Positions 47,545-56,568 are shown, counted from the stretch's first letter. The stretch is 64,000 bases of DNA from Chitinophagaceae bacterium (GCA_016708765.1 JADJFD010000004.1:248001-312000); one strand, 5' to 3'. Program-made: numbers and translations. Notes: a model not told the origin generated them from the sequence alone.

Positions 47545-48466
47545 TGCAGTTTCTTTTTTCTTAAAGCATCTTCGATATTATCATTATTGAATTGAAAGCC
47601 TGTTGCAAGAAGTTTTTCTGCACTTACTGTTGTACTCTTCAACACCTCAACACTCATTTCGCCTAGCACAAGTTTTAATAAAAAAGAAGGAATATGAACA
47701 GGATATAAAATTTAGCTCTTGCCTTTGCTAATGCAATGGTCAATTCTTTATTTGAAACTGGGTTTGGTGCTACAGCATTATATGTTCCCTGTATTGTTTC
47801 ATTTTCAATAGCAGTAATAAAAATGTTTACCAGATCATCAATATGAATCCAACTTATAATTTGTTTTCCGTTTCCAAGAATTGCGGCTACGCCAAACTTT
47901 TGTGGCTTGATAAATTCCTTTAGAGCTCCGCCATTTTTACTTAATACAATTCCAATACGAATATGTGCCAACCGTTTTCCCATTTCGCCAACAGGCTTTG
48001 TACTTTCTTCCCAAAGCTGACAAGCTCTTCCCAAAAAATCATTAGCTGGTTTATCATCTTCCTTAAACGGATTTGGGTTAGGAACTTCCAGGTCTGCCCC
48101 ATACCAACCAATAGCTGATGCACTAATGAAACTCTGTACTTTATTGGGAATAGCTTTTAAACTCTGCACCAATAACTGTCCACTCTTTACACGGCTGTCA
48201 ATTATTTCCTGTTTCCTCTTCTTCGTCCATCTTTCATCCGCCACTCCTGCACCAGCCAGATGAATAATATGTGTAACCTGTGCAAAGGCCTGCTCGTCTA
48301 TAACCTTGTTATCAATATCCCAATGAGCATAGCTAAGATTGGGAACAGTGGATTGCTTATCCTTCTGCCTTGTTAATACTATTACAGAATAGCCTTTGGA
48401 AAGCAAAACCCTTGTCAGCGCATTGCCAACCAAACCTGTACCGCCTGTAATTAATATTGTAGTCAT
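47511..48466 (-). CDS. TIGR01777-family NAD(P)-dependent epimerase, frameshifted
   Basis: About 318 residues after repair of one break. It is a short-chain-dehydrogenase-type protein: ILITGGTGLVGNALTRVLLS (nucleotide-binding loop), THIIHLAGAGVADERWTKKR, SFISASAIGWYGAD, IGIVLSKNGGALKEFIKPQK, SWIHIDDLVNIFITAIEN and GTYNAVAPNPVSNKELT. The open frame ends at 47675 in an unlikely tail, whereas the family C terminus continues in another frame (PVHIPSFLLKLVLGEMSVEV, LLATGFQFNNDNIEDAL) to TGA at 47511-47513. A missing C near 47697 explains the break. The true end would overlap the convergent metallopeptidase gene. The reaction of the family is unknown. Confidence 0.78.
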
Positions 48467-48569
48467 TTTTATAAATCAGTTATGATAATAAAGGTATAAC
48501 AACCTTGTAGCAATATTGTTCTTTTAAATTAGCCGGATTCTTCTATCTTCAATCCTAAATACCATACGT

Positions 48570-49496
48570 ATGAGTGTTGTTCTGTCGCTAAAAAATATTA
48601 AGAAAAATTACGGCCCTTTAAAAGCCCTTGATGATATTTCATTTGATGTGCCTAAGGGAAGTGTGTTTGGTATTCTTGGTCCTAATGGAAGTGGGAAAAC
48701 AACGATGTTGGGCATTGTTATGGACATTTTAAAAGCCACATCAGGAAGTTTTTATTGGAATGGCGAGCAAGGCAGTACTAACGAAATGAGGAAGCAGATT
48801 GGTACATTATTAGAAACACCTAACTTCTATCACTACCTCAGTGCCGAAAAAAACTTAAAGATTGCTGCCGCCATTAAAGGAAGAAGCTATGATGAAATTC
48901 CAGTAGTGCTTGAAAAAGTAAATCTGCTACAGCGAAAAGACTCAAAGTTCAGCACCTACTCTTTAGGAATGAAGCAACGTTTAGCTATTGCTTCTACCCT
49001 GCTTGGCAGTCCCGATATTCTGGTTTTTGATGAGCCTACCAATGGATTAGATCCGGCAGGTATTGCTGAAATAAGAGAACTGATGAAAGACCTGAACCGC
49101 CAGGGCAAAACTATCATCATGGCGAGCCATATATTGGATGAAGTAGAAAAGGTTTGTACACATGTGGCCATCATACAAAAAGGCATTTTAAAAACTGTTG
49201 GAACTGTGCAGGAAGTATTGAACGCAGCACCAACTGATAAGGTAGCAACTTTAGAAATAGAAGTGTCGGCAGATAATATTACAGCTCTTGAAGATCTGTT
49301 AAAGCAATTGCCCGGTGTTTTGTCCGTAACCAATACCGGTTCTGCACTTACCATTGAATCATCTGAAACATTGAGCAGCAGCAGTATTAATAAATATTGT
49401 TTTGAAAAGGGAATTGTGCTTAGCCAGTTGACGCTGAAAAAGAAATCACTTGAAAAACGCTTCTTAGAAATCACTGGTGGCAAAAGCGACCGTTAA
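48570..49496 (+). CDS. ABC transporter ATP-binding protein
   Basis: A 308-residue ATPase of an ABC-2 exporter. Motifs: Walker A LGPNGSGKTTM, Q-loop near GTLLETPNF, signature YSLGMKQRLAIA, Walker B ILVFDEPTNGLDP and switch His in IMASHILDEVE. The last 90 residues (VATLEIEVSADNITALEDLL ...) form the small regulatory tail typical of drug or lipid exporters of the CcmA/NatA type. It lies 27 nt before a gene for a six-helix permease, which is its natural partner. Substrate unknown. Confidence 0.92.
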   Translation: MSVVLSLKNIKKNYGPLKALDDISFDVPKGSVFGILGPNGSGKTTMLGIVMDILKATSGSFYWNGEQGSTNEMRKQIGTLLETPNFYHYLSAEKNLKIAAAIKGRSYDEIPVVLEKVNLLQRKDSKFSTYSLGMKQRLAIASTLLGSPDILVFDEPTNGLDPAGIAEIRELMKDLNRQGKTIIMASHILDEVEKVCTHVAIIQKGILKTVGTVQEVLNAAPTDKVATLEIEVSADNITALEDLLKQLPGVLSVTNTGSALTIESSETLSSSSINKYCFEKGIVLSQLTLKKKSLEKRFLEITGGKSDR

Positions 49497-49523
49497 CACA
49501 ACTAACAACGACAAACTTTTTAT

Positions 49524-50309
49524 ATGATAAAGAATTTGCAAATAGAATGGATGAAGATCAAGAATTACAGAGTATTCCAAGTGTTTTCTGTCTTATACAT
49601 GATCGGCATCGTTATTATTATTTTTATATTTTACAAGATATATACACAGCTTACCGGCCGGTTAACAGGAAGAGATGGCGATGACCTTTTCCAACTTTTC
49701 TCTGAAGAAACCATTTGGGCCACTGTTTGTTTTTCAACTTCTTTCCTTTTGTATCTGCCCGGCATGGTTATCATCAATCTATTTATCAATGAGGTAAATT
49801 TTAAAACACACCGGCAAAATATTATAGATGGCTGGAAGAGAGAGACGTTTATTTATACCAAAATATCACTTATTGCTTGCATCGCTGTTGCGGTTACTAT
49901 TATGAATTTAGTAGCCACATTTATAATGTGTAATGTGACGAATACACCTTTTACACTGGGACCTGGTATAAAAATGCTTGGCTTTTCCTTTATGCAAACT
50001 TTTATCTATCTGATGTTTGCTTTATTACTCGCCACATTTTTTAGAAGAAGTGGTGTAGCCTTTATCGTATTCTTTATTTACGGTTTACTTCTTGAGTTTA
50101 TTCTAATGTGGCTATTCAGCAATATATTCCCCGGCTTGCAACATTTTCTACCATTACAGGTGGCGGATTCTCTAATTGCTTTTCCTGGAATGGATGGCAG
50201 CATTTTTGGAAATAATCCGGGGGAACTAATAATGACAATTGGTGCTGTTGCCTTTGCTGGATTATATATTTTCCTTGCCGTAAGGAAATACAAATATGAT
50301 GATCTGTAG
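49524..50309 (+). CDS. ABC-2 type permease
   Basis: A 261-residue membrane protein with six predicted helices (for example VFSVLYMIGIVIIIFIFY, LYLPGMVIINLFI, IACIAVAVTIMNLVATFIM, VAFIVFFIYGLLLEFILMWL, LIMTIGAVAFAGLYIFLAV). It has the N-terminal amphipathic start (LQIEWMKIKNYRVFQVF) common in ABC-2 permeases of Bacteroidota. It follows the ATPase gene by 27 nt and should form the transport pore with it. Confidence 0.85.
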   Translation: MIKNLQIEWMKIKNYRVFQVFSVLYMIGIVIIIFIFYKIYTQLTGRLTGRDGDDLFQLFSEETIWATVCFSTSFLLYLPGMVIINLFINEVNFKTHRQNIIDGWKRETFIYTKISLIACIAVAVTIMNLVATFIMCNVTNTPFTLGPGIKMLGFSFMQTFIYLMFALLLATFFRRSGVAFIVFFIYGLLLEFILMWLFSNIFPGLQHFLPLQVADSLIAFPGMDGSIFGNNPGELIMTIGAVAFAGLYIFLAVRKYKYDDL

Positions 50310-50468
50310 AGTCTATATTAAATATTATTGACTATCAAAGAGTTTAGATTTCATTTCGAAGAATACGTAAGAATTTTTATATTTAGTTAAAGTTTGGCAT
50401 CCTGCTTGCCTGTAATACAATATCCTATTCGTAGCAAACCGCTTTTCATTATCATTAAATAAATCACC

Positions 50469-51092
50469 ATGGCTCTAAAAAAAATGGCTTTAGCCGCTAC
50501 ATTAGTTATGTTGCTTGCCACCAATACATATTCGCAAAATTGCACAATAGTTTGCCCTGAAAATATTATCGTTACCGCTGATCCTGGTAAAGAAGGTACT
50601 ACAGTAAAGCTGCCTTCCTTAGCTCTTGCTGCAGATTGTGGTAATTATACTTATGCTCCTGCATCAGGCTCTTTTTTCAGGCTTGGTACGCATAGCATTA
50701 TAATGACTACTGCATCCGGACAGAAATGTTCATTTTCTGTAATCGTAACAGATAATGAGCCACCGGTTTTATCGCCACTTACTCTTTCAAGAAGGTCACT
50801 TTGGCCTGCCAGTAATAAAATGAAAAAGACAAAGGTGAGATTTTCTACCTCCGACAATGGTGGCCTAGTAACAACTGCTATTGCTGTAAACAGCAATGCT
50901 ACTGATGGCATTAAAGATTGGGAGATGATTGAAACAACGGGTGAACTACGATTACGTTCAAGCAGGCTTCCTGACGGTTCACCAAGAATTTATACCATTA
51001 CAGTTACTGCCACCGACGAATCCGGCAATAAAACAAAGCGGAGTACATCGATTGCTGTTTCTGAAACTATGGTTGCAAAAAAAGCTCCGTAA
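50469..51092 (+). CDS. Secreted HYR/Ig-like domain protein
   Basis: A 207-residue protein with a signal peptide (ending ATNTYSQ). Residues about 23-95 form a hyalin-repeat-like beta-sandwich: CTIVCPENIIVTADPGKEG, ADCGNYTYAPASGSFFRLGT, SFSVIVTDNEPPVLSPLTL. A second Ig-like segment with RSLWPASNKMKKTKVRFS and YTITVTATDESGNKTKRST follows. HYR domains occur in adhesion proteins; this one has no sorting domain or anchor, so it is probably free in the periplasm or medium. Its stop is 11 nt from the end of the convergent helicase gene. Confidence 0.78.
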   Translation: MALKKMALAATLVMLLATNTYSQNCTIVCPENIIVTADPGKEGTTVKLPSLALAADCGNYTYAPASGSFFRLGTHSIIMTTASGQKCSFSVIVTDNEPPVLSPLTLSRRSLWPASNKMKKTKVRFSTSDNGGLVTTAIAVNSNATDGIKDWEMIETTGELRLRSSRLPDGSPRIYTITVTATDESGNKTKRSTSIAVSETMVAKKAP

Positions 51093-51103
51093 AAAATTAG
51101 CAG

Positions 51104-52405
51104 TTAACGCTGATGTTGCCTGCTGTCTTCTCTTCTTCCATTACCATTTTTTGCAGCTTGTGACTGAAAAGAACGTCGTGGTTTACCATTTGAATTTCCC
51201 GCTGGTTTATTTCCACTAGAGAACTGACGTCTTTGCTGTGGCCTATTATCTACAGGAGGTGGTGCAGCCATATTTGCATTTGTTGCAAAAGGATGCTCTT
51301 TTACCAAAGGAATAGAAAGTCCTATTAATTTTTGTATATCTCTTAATTCCGTTTTTTCTTCTCCACTACAAAATGCAATGGCAATACCTGTTTTACCAGC
51401 TCTGCCTGTGCGTCCGATACGATGCACATATGTTTCCGGCACATCTGGCAAATCGTAGTTGAATACATGGGTTAGTTCATCAATATCAATTCCTCTTGCA
51501 GCAATATCTGTTGCTACCAACACTCTTATCTTTCCTTCTTTAAAGTCGCTCAATGCTTTTTGTCTTGCCGCTTGTGATTTGTTACCATGAATAGCAGCTG
51601 AATGAATGCCAGCATGGTCAAGAATCTTCACCACTTTATTAGCACCATGTTTGGTACGGGTAAAAACCAATGCTGTTTTGATTGAACTATCACTCAATAT
51701 GTGTTTTAGCAACTCAGGTTTTTCCTGCTTGTTTACGTAGTAGAGGCTTTGTTCAATTTTTTCCACGGTAGTAGATGGTGGTGTTACTTCTACTTTAGCC
51801 GGATTGGTCAATAACATATTGGCCAGCTTTTGTATTTCTGGCGGCATAGTGGCGGAAAAGAAAAGTGTTTGCCTCTTTGCTGGCAGTTTAGCTATCACTC
51901 TTTTTACATCATGTATAAAACCCATGTCGAGCATACGATCTGCTTCATCCAATACAAAAATTTGTAATGATTTAAGATTGATAAAGCCCTGGTTCATCAG
52001 ATCGAGTAAACGACCCGGAGTGGCAACGAGAATATCTACTCCTCTTTTTAATGCATTGGTCTGGTGCAATTGTGATACGCCGCCAAATATAACGGTGTGC
52101 CGCAGGCCAGTATGTTTACCATAGGCTGCGAAGCTTTCATCAATCTGTATAGCCAGCTCTCTTGTAGGTGTTAATATTAATACTTTGATGCCGGGAGCCA
52201 TTGGCTTTTGCCCATGCAATATTTGCAAAATGGGAATAGCGAAGGCGGCTGTTTTACCGGTGCCTGTTTGTGCACAACCGAGCAAATCTTTACGTTGCAA
52301 TACCAACGGGATTGCCTGTTGCTGAATGGGTGTAGGACTAGTGTATCCTTCTGCGGCTACTGCCCTAAGGATAGGTTCAATAATTTCTAATTGCTTAAAA
52401 GCCAT
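51104..52405 (-). CDS. DEAD-box RNA helicase (RhlE-like)
   Basis: A 433-residue cytosolic ATP-dependent RNA helicase. Motifs in order: Q-motif GYTSPTPIQQQAIP, motif I AQTGTGKTAAF, Ia TPTRELAIQI, II VLDEADRML, III FSATMP, IV LVFTRTKHGANK, V VATDIAARGID and VI HRIGRTGRAG. The core ends near residue 370 and is followed by a basic Arg/Gln/Asn-rich tail (QQRRQFSSGNKPAGN, RRSFQSQAAKNGNGR) that usually binds RNA. This arrangement fits the RhlE/CsdA group involved in rRNA maturation and cold growth. Confidence 0.92.
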   Translation of the reverse strand: MAFKQLEIIEPILRAVAAEGYTSPTPIQQQAIPLVLQRKDLLGCAQTGTGKTAAFAIPILQILHGQKPMAPGIKVLILTPTRELAIQIDESFAAYGKHTGLRHTVIFGGVSQLHQTNALKRGVDILVATPGRLLDLMNQGFINLKSLQIFVLDEADRMLDMGFIHDVKRVIAKLPAKRQTLFFSATMPPEIQKLANMLLTNPAKVEVTPPSTTVEKIEQSLYYVNKQEKPELLKHILSDSSIKTALVFTRTKHGANKVVKILDHAGIHSAAIHGNKSQAARQKALSDFKEGKIRVLVATDIAARGIDIDELTHVFNYDLPDVPETYVHRIGRTGRAGKTGIAIAFCSGEEKTELRDIQKLIGLSIPLVKEHPFATNANMAAPPPVDNRPQQRRQFSSGNKPAGNSNGKPRRSFQSQAAKNGNGRREDSRQHQR

Positions 52406-52489
52406 TATGATAATAAATTAAATATGGGGCTGGCTAAGATGTTGTAGGGTCTGAATCAGCGAAAGTTATTTGTACCACCGGCTTACAAC

Positions 52490-52630
52490 ATGCCGTGTCA
52501 ACTACGTGGAGTAGGCGGCGAAGATAAGGTTTTAAAAATTGAAAGTATTATTGACTATGAATTATTGGATTGCCCTAAAGATAACCTGCCTACCGGTCTT
52601 GCTCCGCTGAAGCTATTCGATGGCGAATAA
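52490..52630 (+). CDS. Possible small ORF of 46 residues
   Basis: An ATG-to-TAA frame (MPCQLRGVGGEDKVLKIESI ...), protein-like in composition and ending in LAPLKLFDGE. In-frame codons before it (KLFVPPAYN) also read as protein, so it may be the rest of a larger broken gene. There is no recognisable domain and no clear ribosome binding site. It overlaps the probable promoter region of the divergent helicase gene. Confidence 0.3.
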   Translation: MPCQLRGVGGEDKVLKIESIIDYELLDCPKDNLPTGLAPLKLFDGE

Positions 52631-52791
52631 ATAGCTGAACATATCGAAAATGTCCAAAACAGAAGTTGTATTGTCGCAAAAAATTGAAAGCATTTAAAAT
52701 AATGCTAAAACACATATATCTCGTTGATATTCAAATCGACAATATTTTATAAATATCAAAAAACTAACTTCGTATATTCGACAATACATAC

Positions 52792-52800
52792 GTTAGGCGT
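52792..52800. other. Cassette start core GTTAGGCGT (right end of an attC-like site)
   Basis: GTTAGGC fits the GTTRRRY core. Its reverse complement ACGCCTAAC appears at 53709-53717 right after the gene that follows. This pairing of a cassette start with its own downstream core is expected for integron cassettes. The left part of this site is not recognisable. Confidence 0.5.
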
Positions 52801-52936
52801 AATTCTCCCTTATCCCGGCGAGCAGAATTAAATTCTTTGGCTAACGGAAAAGAAAATAAGACGGAAATGAGTAGTTCAAATTAGAAATATAAACTACTCA
52901 TTTTCAGTACGTCAAAAAAAACATTAGTCAGAATTA

Positions 52937-53704
52937 ATGAACATTAAACCAATGACAATAATATTTATAGGTGCAATTGTTGCAGTTGTAGGAGGACTAT
53001 TATCTGCATTCGGAACATTTAAACAGAATAAGTCTTCATCAAGCAGGATGTCATCAATTCAGACAAAAGCAGAGGAAATTGGCAAGCAATCCGAACGACA
53101 ACTTAAGGAAATTAATAACTTAAATAGGCAAAATGCTTTTCTACAATTGAATGTTGACAGTTTAAATAACAAAGCAGACGAACAAGTAAAAACGATTGTT
53201 TAATTGTCTAAACAAAATTCAGAGTTAGCAAAACAGCTTGCCAACTCAACAAAAATTATTCATGATAATATTACTGGAGGAGATAGTTTTTGTGAAATCT
53301 ATATCAGCCCGAATAGCGGAGATTCCGCACGAATTGAAGCAATTCATCATGGGACAGCTACTGTTTATGATTTAGGTATTAAGCTAACTGATGTAGAGGT
53401 TTTCAGAAAACTTAAAAAAAACGGAAAAGATGGATTCAAAGATGCACAACTAAGTATGACATTAGGAAATGTTAGTCCACGTACGGTAATGTCAATGGGT
53501 ATTTTGACAAGTGATTTTTCAACTTCATTCAAACAGTTTAATATTCAGTTTTCATCAAGGAATGATTCCTATTTTCAAGTACTGAAATTATTTAAGAAAG
53601 GAGACACTTGGATTAGAGCAACTAGAATAAAATCCTTGTCAAGCGACAAAATTATTTATGAAGAAATAGACCAATCTTTTCCAATAGAACATCTTAATTG
53701 GTGA
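52937..53704 (+). CDS. Coiled-coil membrane-anchored cassette protein, internal stop
   Basis: Family not named. It starts at ATG 52937 with a single N-terminal helix (TIIFIGAIVAVVGGLLSAFG), then a coiled-coil (residues about 35-105) and a small beta-rich domain (DSFCEIYISPNSGDSARIEA, DTWIRATRIKSLSSDK). The frame meets TAA at 53201-53203 (after VKTIV) and then continues in the same frame (LSKQNSELAKQLANST) to 53704, so one protein of 255 codons is likely to have been interrupted by one substitution. The gene occupies the first integron-like cassette between cores at 52792 and 53709. Confidence 0.55.
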
Positions 53705-53708
53705 AACT

Positions 53709-53906
53709 ACGCCTAACAATGCATTGGCAAAAGTCAGGGCTGGACATTGTAACATCGGCTGCAACTCAATATCAGCTTTGGTTTGGGGCTGGACCGTTTT
53801 TTATTTAACTTTCATTTCAAATTAATATTTTCGTTCTCAATTTAACATCAGCACCGGGCAGACAAGCAATGAATTCCCTGCCCTTCGCCAATGCAAAACG
53901 TTGTGT
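53709..53906. other. attC-like recombination site R1 (198 bp)
   Basis: It begins ACGCCTAACAATGCATTGGC and ends GCCAATGCAAAACGTTGTGT. The inner arms TGCATTGGC / GCCAATGCA are perfectly complementary, and further in CAGGG pairs with CCCTG, so the site folds into a long imperfect hairpin. The outer cores are RYYYAAC-like (GCCTAAC) and GTTGTGT. Internal boxes GGGCTGGAC and GGGCAGAC recur in the other sites. It is longer than most attC sites known from integrons. Confidence 0.65.
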
Positions 53907-53991
53907 GTAATGCGCCAGCAGCATTACAAAACTCGACCTCAAAACTATACTTCGCCAAAGTTTTGTAAATTTGGCTCATATTAGTTGACAA

Positions 53992-54294
53992 ATGAACAGA
54001 CTTGAAACATATACACCAGACATCGTAAAACTTTGTGAAAATCACAAGGTTAAGAGCCTTTATGCTTTTGGTTCAGTTTTGACAGACAGTTTTAACAAAG
54101 AAAGCGACATTGACCTAATTGTTGACTTTTCAAACATTGCGGTTGAAGATTATGCTGACAACTATTTCGACTTCAAATTTTCATTACAAGATATACTCAA
54201 AAGACCCATTGACTTATTAGAGGAAAAAGCGATAAAAAATCCGTACTTCAGACAGTCTGTAAATCAACAAAGACAACTTGTTTATGGACAATGA
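53992..54294 (+). CDS. MNT-type nucleotidyltransferase, antitoxin of a HEPN-MNT pair
   Basis: A 100-residue minimal nucleotidyltransferase of the MntA kind. The motif GSVLTDSFNKESDIDLIVDF contains GS and the metal-binding DxD (SDIDL). MntA proteins inactivate their HEPN ribonuclease partner by adding AMP to it. The next gene overlaps by 11 nt and encodes that HEPN partner, so the two are translated together. The pair fills the second cassette, between attC-like sites R1 and R2. Confidence 0.88.
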   Translation: MNRLETYTPDIVKLCENHKVKSLYAFGSVLTDSFNKESDIDLIVDFSNIAVEDYADNYFDFKFSLQDILKRPIDLLEEKAIKNPYFRQSVNQQRQLVYGQ

Positions 54295-54622
54295 TATAAA
54301 AGCATGGCTTTATGACATTCTGAAAGCTATTGTGGAAATTGAAAGTTTCTTCGATAACTCTCCGAAGGAATTTGCCAAATACCAAAGTGATTTGCGAACA
54401 AAAAGGGCTGTCGAAAGAAATATTGAAATAATTGGCGAAGCCCTAAGCCGCATCTTAAAACATGACGAAAGCATTGTAATTACAAATTCGAGAAAAATTG
54501 TCGATACAAGAAATAGAATAATCCATGGTTACGACTCTGTTTCGGACGATGTAATTTGGGGAATTGTAATTCGTCACCTTCCAATTTTGCAAACAGAAAT
54601 CCAAACGTTATTAGGCGAATAG
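54284..54622 (+). CDS. HEPN-domain ribonuclease toxin (HepT / DUF86 family)
   Basis: A 112-residue all-helical protein. It starts at ATG 54284 (MDNDIKAWLYDILKAIVEIE); a TTG two codons earlier is less likely. The catalytic Rx4-6H motif is present in KIVDTRNRIIHGYDSVSDDV (R-N-x-x-x-H). The middle part includes RTKRAVERNIEIIGEALSRI, typical of DUF86. HepT cleaves RNA and is held inactive by the neighbouring MNT protein. It overlaps that gene by 11 nt in a shifted frame. Confidence 0.88.
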   Translation: MDNDIKAWLYDILKAIVEIESFFDNSPKEFAKYQSDLRTKRAVERNIEIIGEALSRILKHDESIVITNSRKIVDTRNRIIHGYDSVSDDVIWGIVIRHLPILQTEIQTLLGE

Positions 54623-54626
54623 GAAT

Positions 54627-54691
54627 GCACTACACACAACATTGGGTTTGCCAAAATACGGGCATGACCTGGTTATCATCAGCAGCGGTAA
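54627..54691. other. attC-like site R2, left part (interrupted by an IS)
   Basis: It begins GCACTACACACAAC, which is complementary at 13 of 14 positions to GTTGTGTGTAATGC at the start of the same cassette (53900). It continues ATTGGGTTTGCC and ends at CAGCAGCGGTA where the IS3 element begins. The right core (CGCTGTTGTAC) is found after the IS at 56181-56195, but the expected right arm is missing. Confidence 0.6.
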
Positions 54692-54731
54692 TGTCTCGTC
54701 CTGATATAGGTTGACTAAAAATCAACCAAAA

Positions 54732-55106
54732 ATGGACATCAAACAACAATGTATTACCGAGTATTTAACCCGGGGAACTGGGTATCGGAAGCTGGCAGCC
54801 AAGTATGGCGTTAGCAGAACAACCATCAACAAGTGGGTAATGATCCATCAGGGAATTCATAACCTGCCACCCACCCAAAAGCAACAGAAGTATTACATTA
54901 GCAGTATGAACAGTTCAAAGCAACCTGACCCCGAACGCCAACAGGATTTTGATGCAGCATTGAAGCAAAAAATAGCCCTACTTGAAAAACAACTGCAATG
55001 GGAAAAACTGAGAGCTGATGCACTGGATACTATGATCAACATTGCAGAAAAGCAACTCAATGTTTCTATCAGAAAAAAGCCTGGCAACCAACAGTCCAAG
55101 AAATAA
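54732..55106 (+). CDS. IS3-family transposase OrfA
   Basis: About 124 residues from ATG 54732 (MDIKQQCITEYLTRGTGYRK). The N-terminal helix-turn-helix is LAAKYGVSRTTINKWVMIHQ. A leucine-zipper-like helix (FDAALKQKIALLEKQLQWEK) follows, as usual for OrfA proteins that pair with OrfB. OrfB is in the -1 frame and open from about 55082, which suggests translation by frameshift at the A-rich end (AAGAAATAAAAAAG) or independent initiation. Confidence 0.85.
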   Translation: MDIKQQCITEYLTRGTGYRKLAAKYGVSRTTINKWVMIHQGIHNLPPTQKQQKYYISSMNSSKQPDPERQQDFDAALKQKIALLEKQLQWEKLRADALDTMINIAEKQLNVSIRKKPGNQQSKK

Positions 55107-55150
55107 AAAAGGTAAATCCTTACATCAGTCTGCAAACGATTTGCCGGCTG

Positions 55151-56010
55151 TTGGGTTATTCCCCGCAGGCTTACCACAAACAACAAAAAAGAAAATTTGC
55201 ACAACAGGTAAATGAAGAACTCATCCTGCAGCAAATTGATCTTATCCGTAAACATCAGCCCCGATGTGGTGGTAGAAAATTATTTATCATGCTACAAACA
55301 TTTTTTACGCAACAACAAATGCTCATCGGCAGAGATCGTTTCTTTGATTTACTGAAACGAAATAAACTGCTGGTGCGTCGATTAAAGAGAAGTGTACACA
55401 CTACCAACAGTAATCACCACTTTCGCCGCTATCCCAATCTGGCAAAGGATTTTACGCCTCTCAAAGCTCATGAACTCTGGGTGGCTGACATTACTTACAT
55501 ACCACTGAAACATCGGTTTGCTTACTTGTTTTTAATTACCGATGCCTACTCCAGAAAAATTGTGGGCCATCATGTAAGTGATGATATGAAAGTAAGCAGT
55601 GCCACCGTTGCTTTAAAAAAAGCACTGTCGCAAAAACCAACACAAACAATTGTCATGCATCACAGCGACAGAGGTATTCAATACTGCAGCACTGAATATG
55701 TTGCCTTACTTCAACAACACCATACGCTGATCAGCATGACACAAAACGGAGATCCTTATGAAAATGCAATGGCAGAAAGAGTGAATGGTATTTTAAAACA
55801 GAACTCATCGGCAAGTACTATAACGACATCGACACAGCTGCCGCACACATCAACCGATGTATTATTGTTTACAATTATAAACGAAGGCACAGCAGCCTGA
55901 ACTGGCAGATACCTGCCGATGTACACAAACAACAAGGACCACAAATAAAAAGATGGAAAAACTATTACAAGACACCTAAAAATAACCTGGAAATAATGGA
56001 AAAAACATGA
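55151..56010 (+). CDS. IS3-family transposase OrfB (DDE integrase), frameshifted
   Basis: The DDE catalytic subunit of the IS. Coding similarity reaches back to about 55082 (VNPYISLQTICRLLGYSPQA), but the only usual start codon used here is TTG 55151. The core shows RCGGRKLFIML, ELWVADITYIPLKHRF (first Asp), MHHSDRGIQY (second Asp) and NGDPYENAMAERVNGILK (Glu). The frame slips near 55797 (TTAAAACAG, one A missing): the old frame ends at 55900, while the other frame gives TELIGKYYNDIDTAAAHI, YNYKRRHSSLNWQIP and a stop at 56008-56010. As read, the transposase would be inactive unless the sequence is in error. Confidence 0.8.
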
Positions 56011-56044
56011 ACGGCCAACGCACAAAAAAATAGTCGCTTTAGCT

Positions 56045-56078
56045 GTGAATGGCTACGCAACTATTTTTAGCCATTCAC
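56045..56078. terminator. Hairpin at the 3' end of the IS
   Basis: Perfect 11-bp arms GTGAATGGCTA / TAGCCATTCAC around a 12-nt loop lie just after orfB. It may protect the mRNA end or block read-in transcription. Confidence 0.5.
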
Positions 56079-56180
56079 GGTAAATAACATTTTAATCAAC
56101 CTTATTCAGGATGATTTATCTTAGACAACCAATAACAGGATTATTAACTTTAACCAGTCAACCTATTTCAGGACGAGACA

Positions 56181-56195
56181 AACTCGCTGTTGTAC
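56181..56195. other. attC-like site R2, right part
   Basis: AACTCGCTGTTGTAC follows the IS and carries a GTTGTAC core like those at the other right ends. It resembles the end of site R4 (CTGCTCGTTGTAT). Confidence 0.5.
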
Positions 56196-56250
56196 TTCAT
56201 CTGGGCTTGACGGAATACTAATCAACTTTAGTTCTTAACTTGTACTTTTA

Positions 56251-56325
56251 AAACAATATTGGGCTTTAGTTCCGGGCTGGACGGAATACTATTTCCCCGC
56301 CAGCACAAAGCCCCGCTCGTTGTGC
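56251..56325. other. attC-like site R3 (short, degenerate)
   Basis: It begins AAACAATATTGGGCTTTAGT and ends ACAAAGCCCCGCTCGTTGTG then C. GGGCTTT pairs with AAAGCCC. The right core GTTGTGC starts the next cassette. The interval between R2 and R3 (56196-56250) holds no gene and may be an empty or degraded cassette. Confidence 0.5.
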
Positions 56326-56352
56326 GTCATTTTAAAACAACCCTAAAATAAT

Positions 56353-56568
56353 ATGGAAATTTTAACTCCCGAGTATGGACTGATAATATGGACTGTTTTT
56401 TCTCTTGTTACTTTCATTGCAATGACAGTTGGCATTTATAGCATTCTTACAAACGACTTTAAAGACAGTAAAACTAAATTAGCTTGGCTAATTGGTATCA
56501 TTTTATTACCCATAGTTGGACCATTAGTTTATTTCAAAAACAAGAGGAATATAATTAGACAACAATAA
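56353..56568 (+). CDS. PLDc_N-like small membrane protein
   Basis: 71 residues with two membrane helices (LIIWTVFSLVTFIAMTVGIY; KLAWLIGIILLPIVGPLVYF) and a basic tail (KNKRNIIRQQ). The second helix, with the pattern W-x-x-x-x-x-x-P-x-x-G-x-x-x-Y, is the PLDc_N domain often seen at the N terminus of cardiolipin synthases or as a free small protein. Function of the free form is unknown. It is the first gene of the cassette between R3 and R4 and lies 6 nt before a lipoprotein gene. Confidence 0.75.
   Translation: MEILTPEYGLIIWTVFSLVTFIAMTVGIYSILTNDFKDSKTKLAWLIGIILLPIVGPLVYFKNKRNIIRQQ

Larger units (their letters stand above)
54692..56180 (+). mobile_element. IS3-family insertion sequence (1,489 bp)
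   Basis: The terminal inverted repeats match at 24 of 25 positions: left TGTCTCGTCCTGATATAGGT then TGACT, right (reverse complement) TGTCTCGTCCTGAAATAGGT then TGACT. It contains orfA and orfB in the usual order with orfB in the -1 frame. No clear target duplication is seen at the junctions (GGTA left, AACTC right). It lies inside attC-like site R2. A related left end occurs at 57185. Confidence 0.85.
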
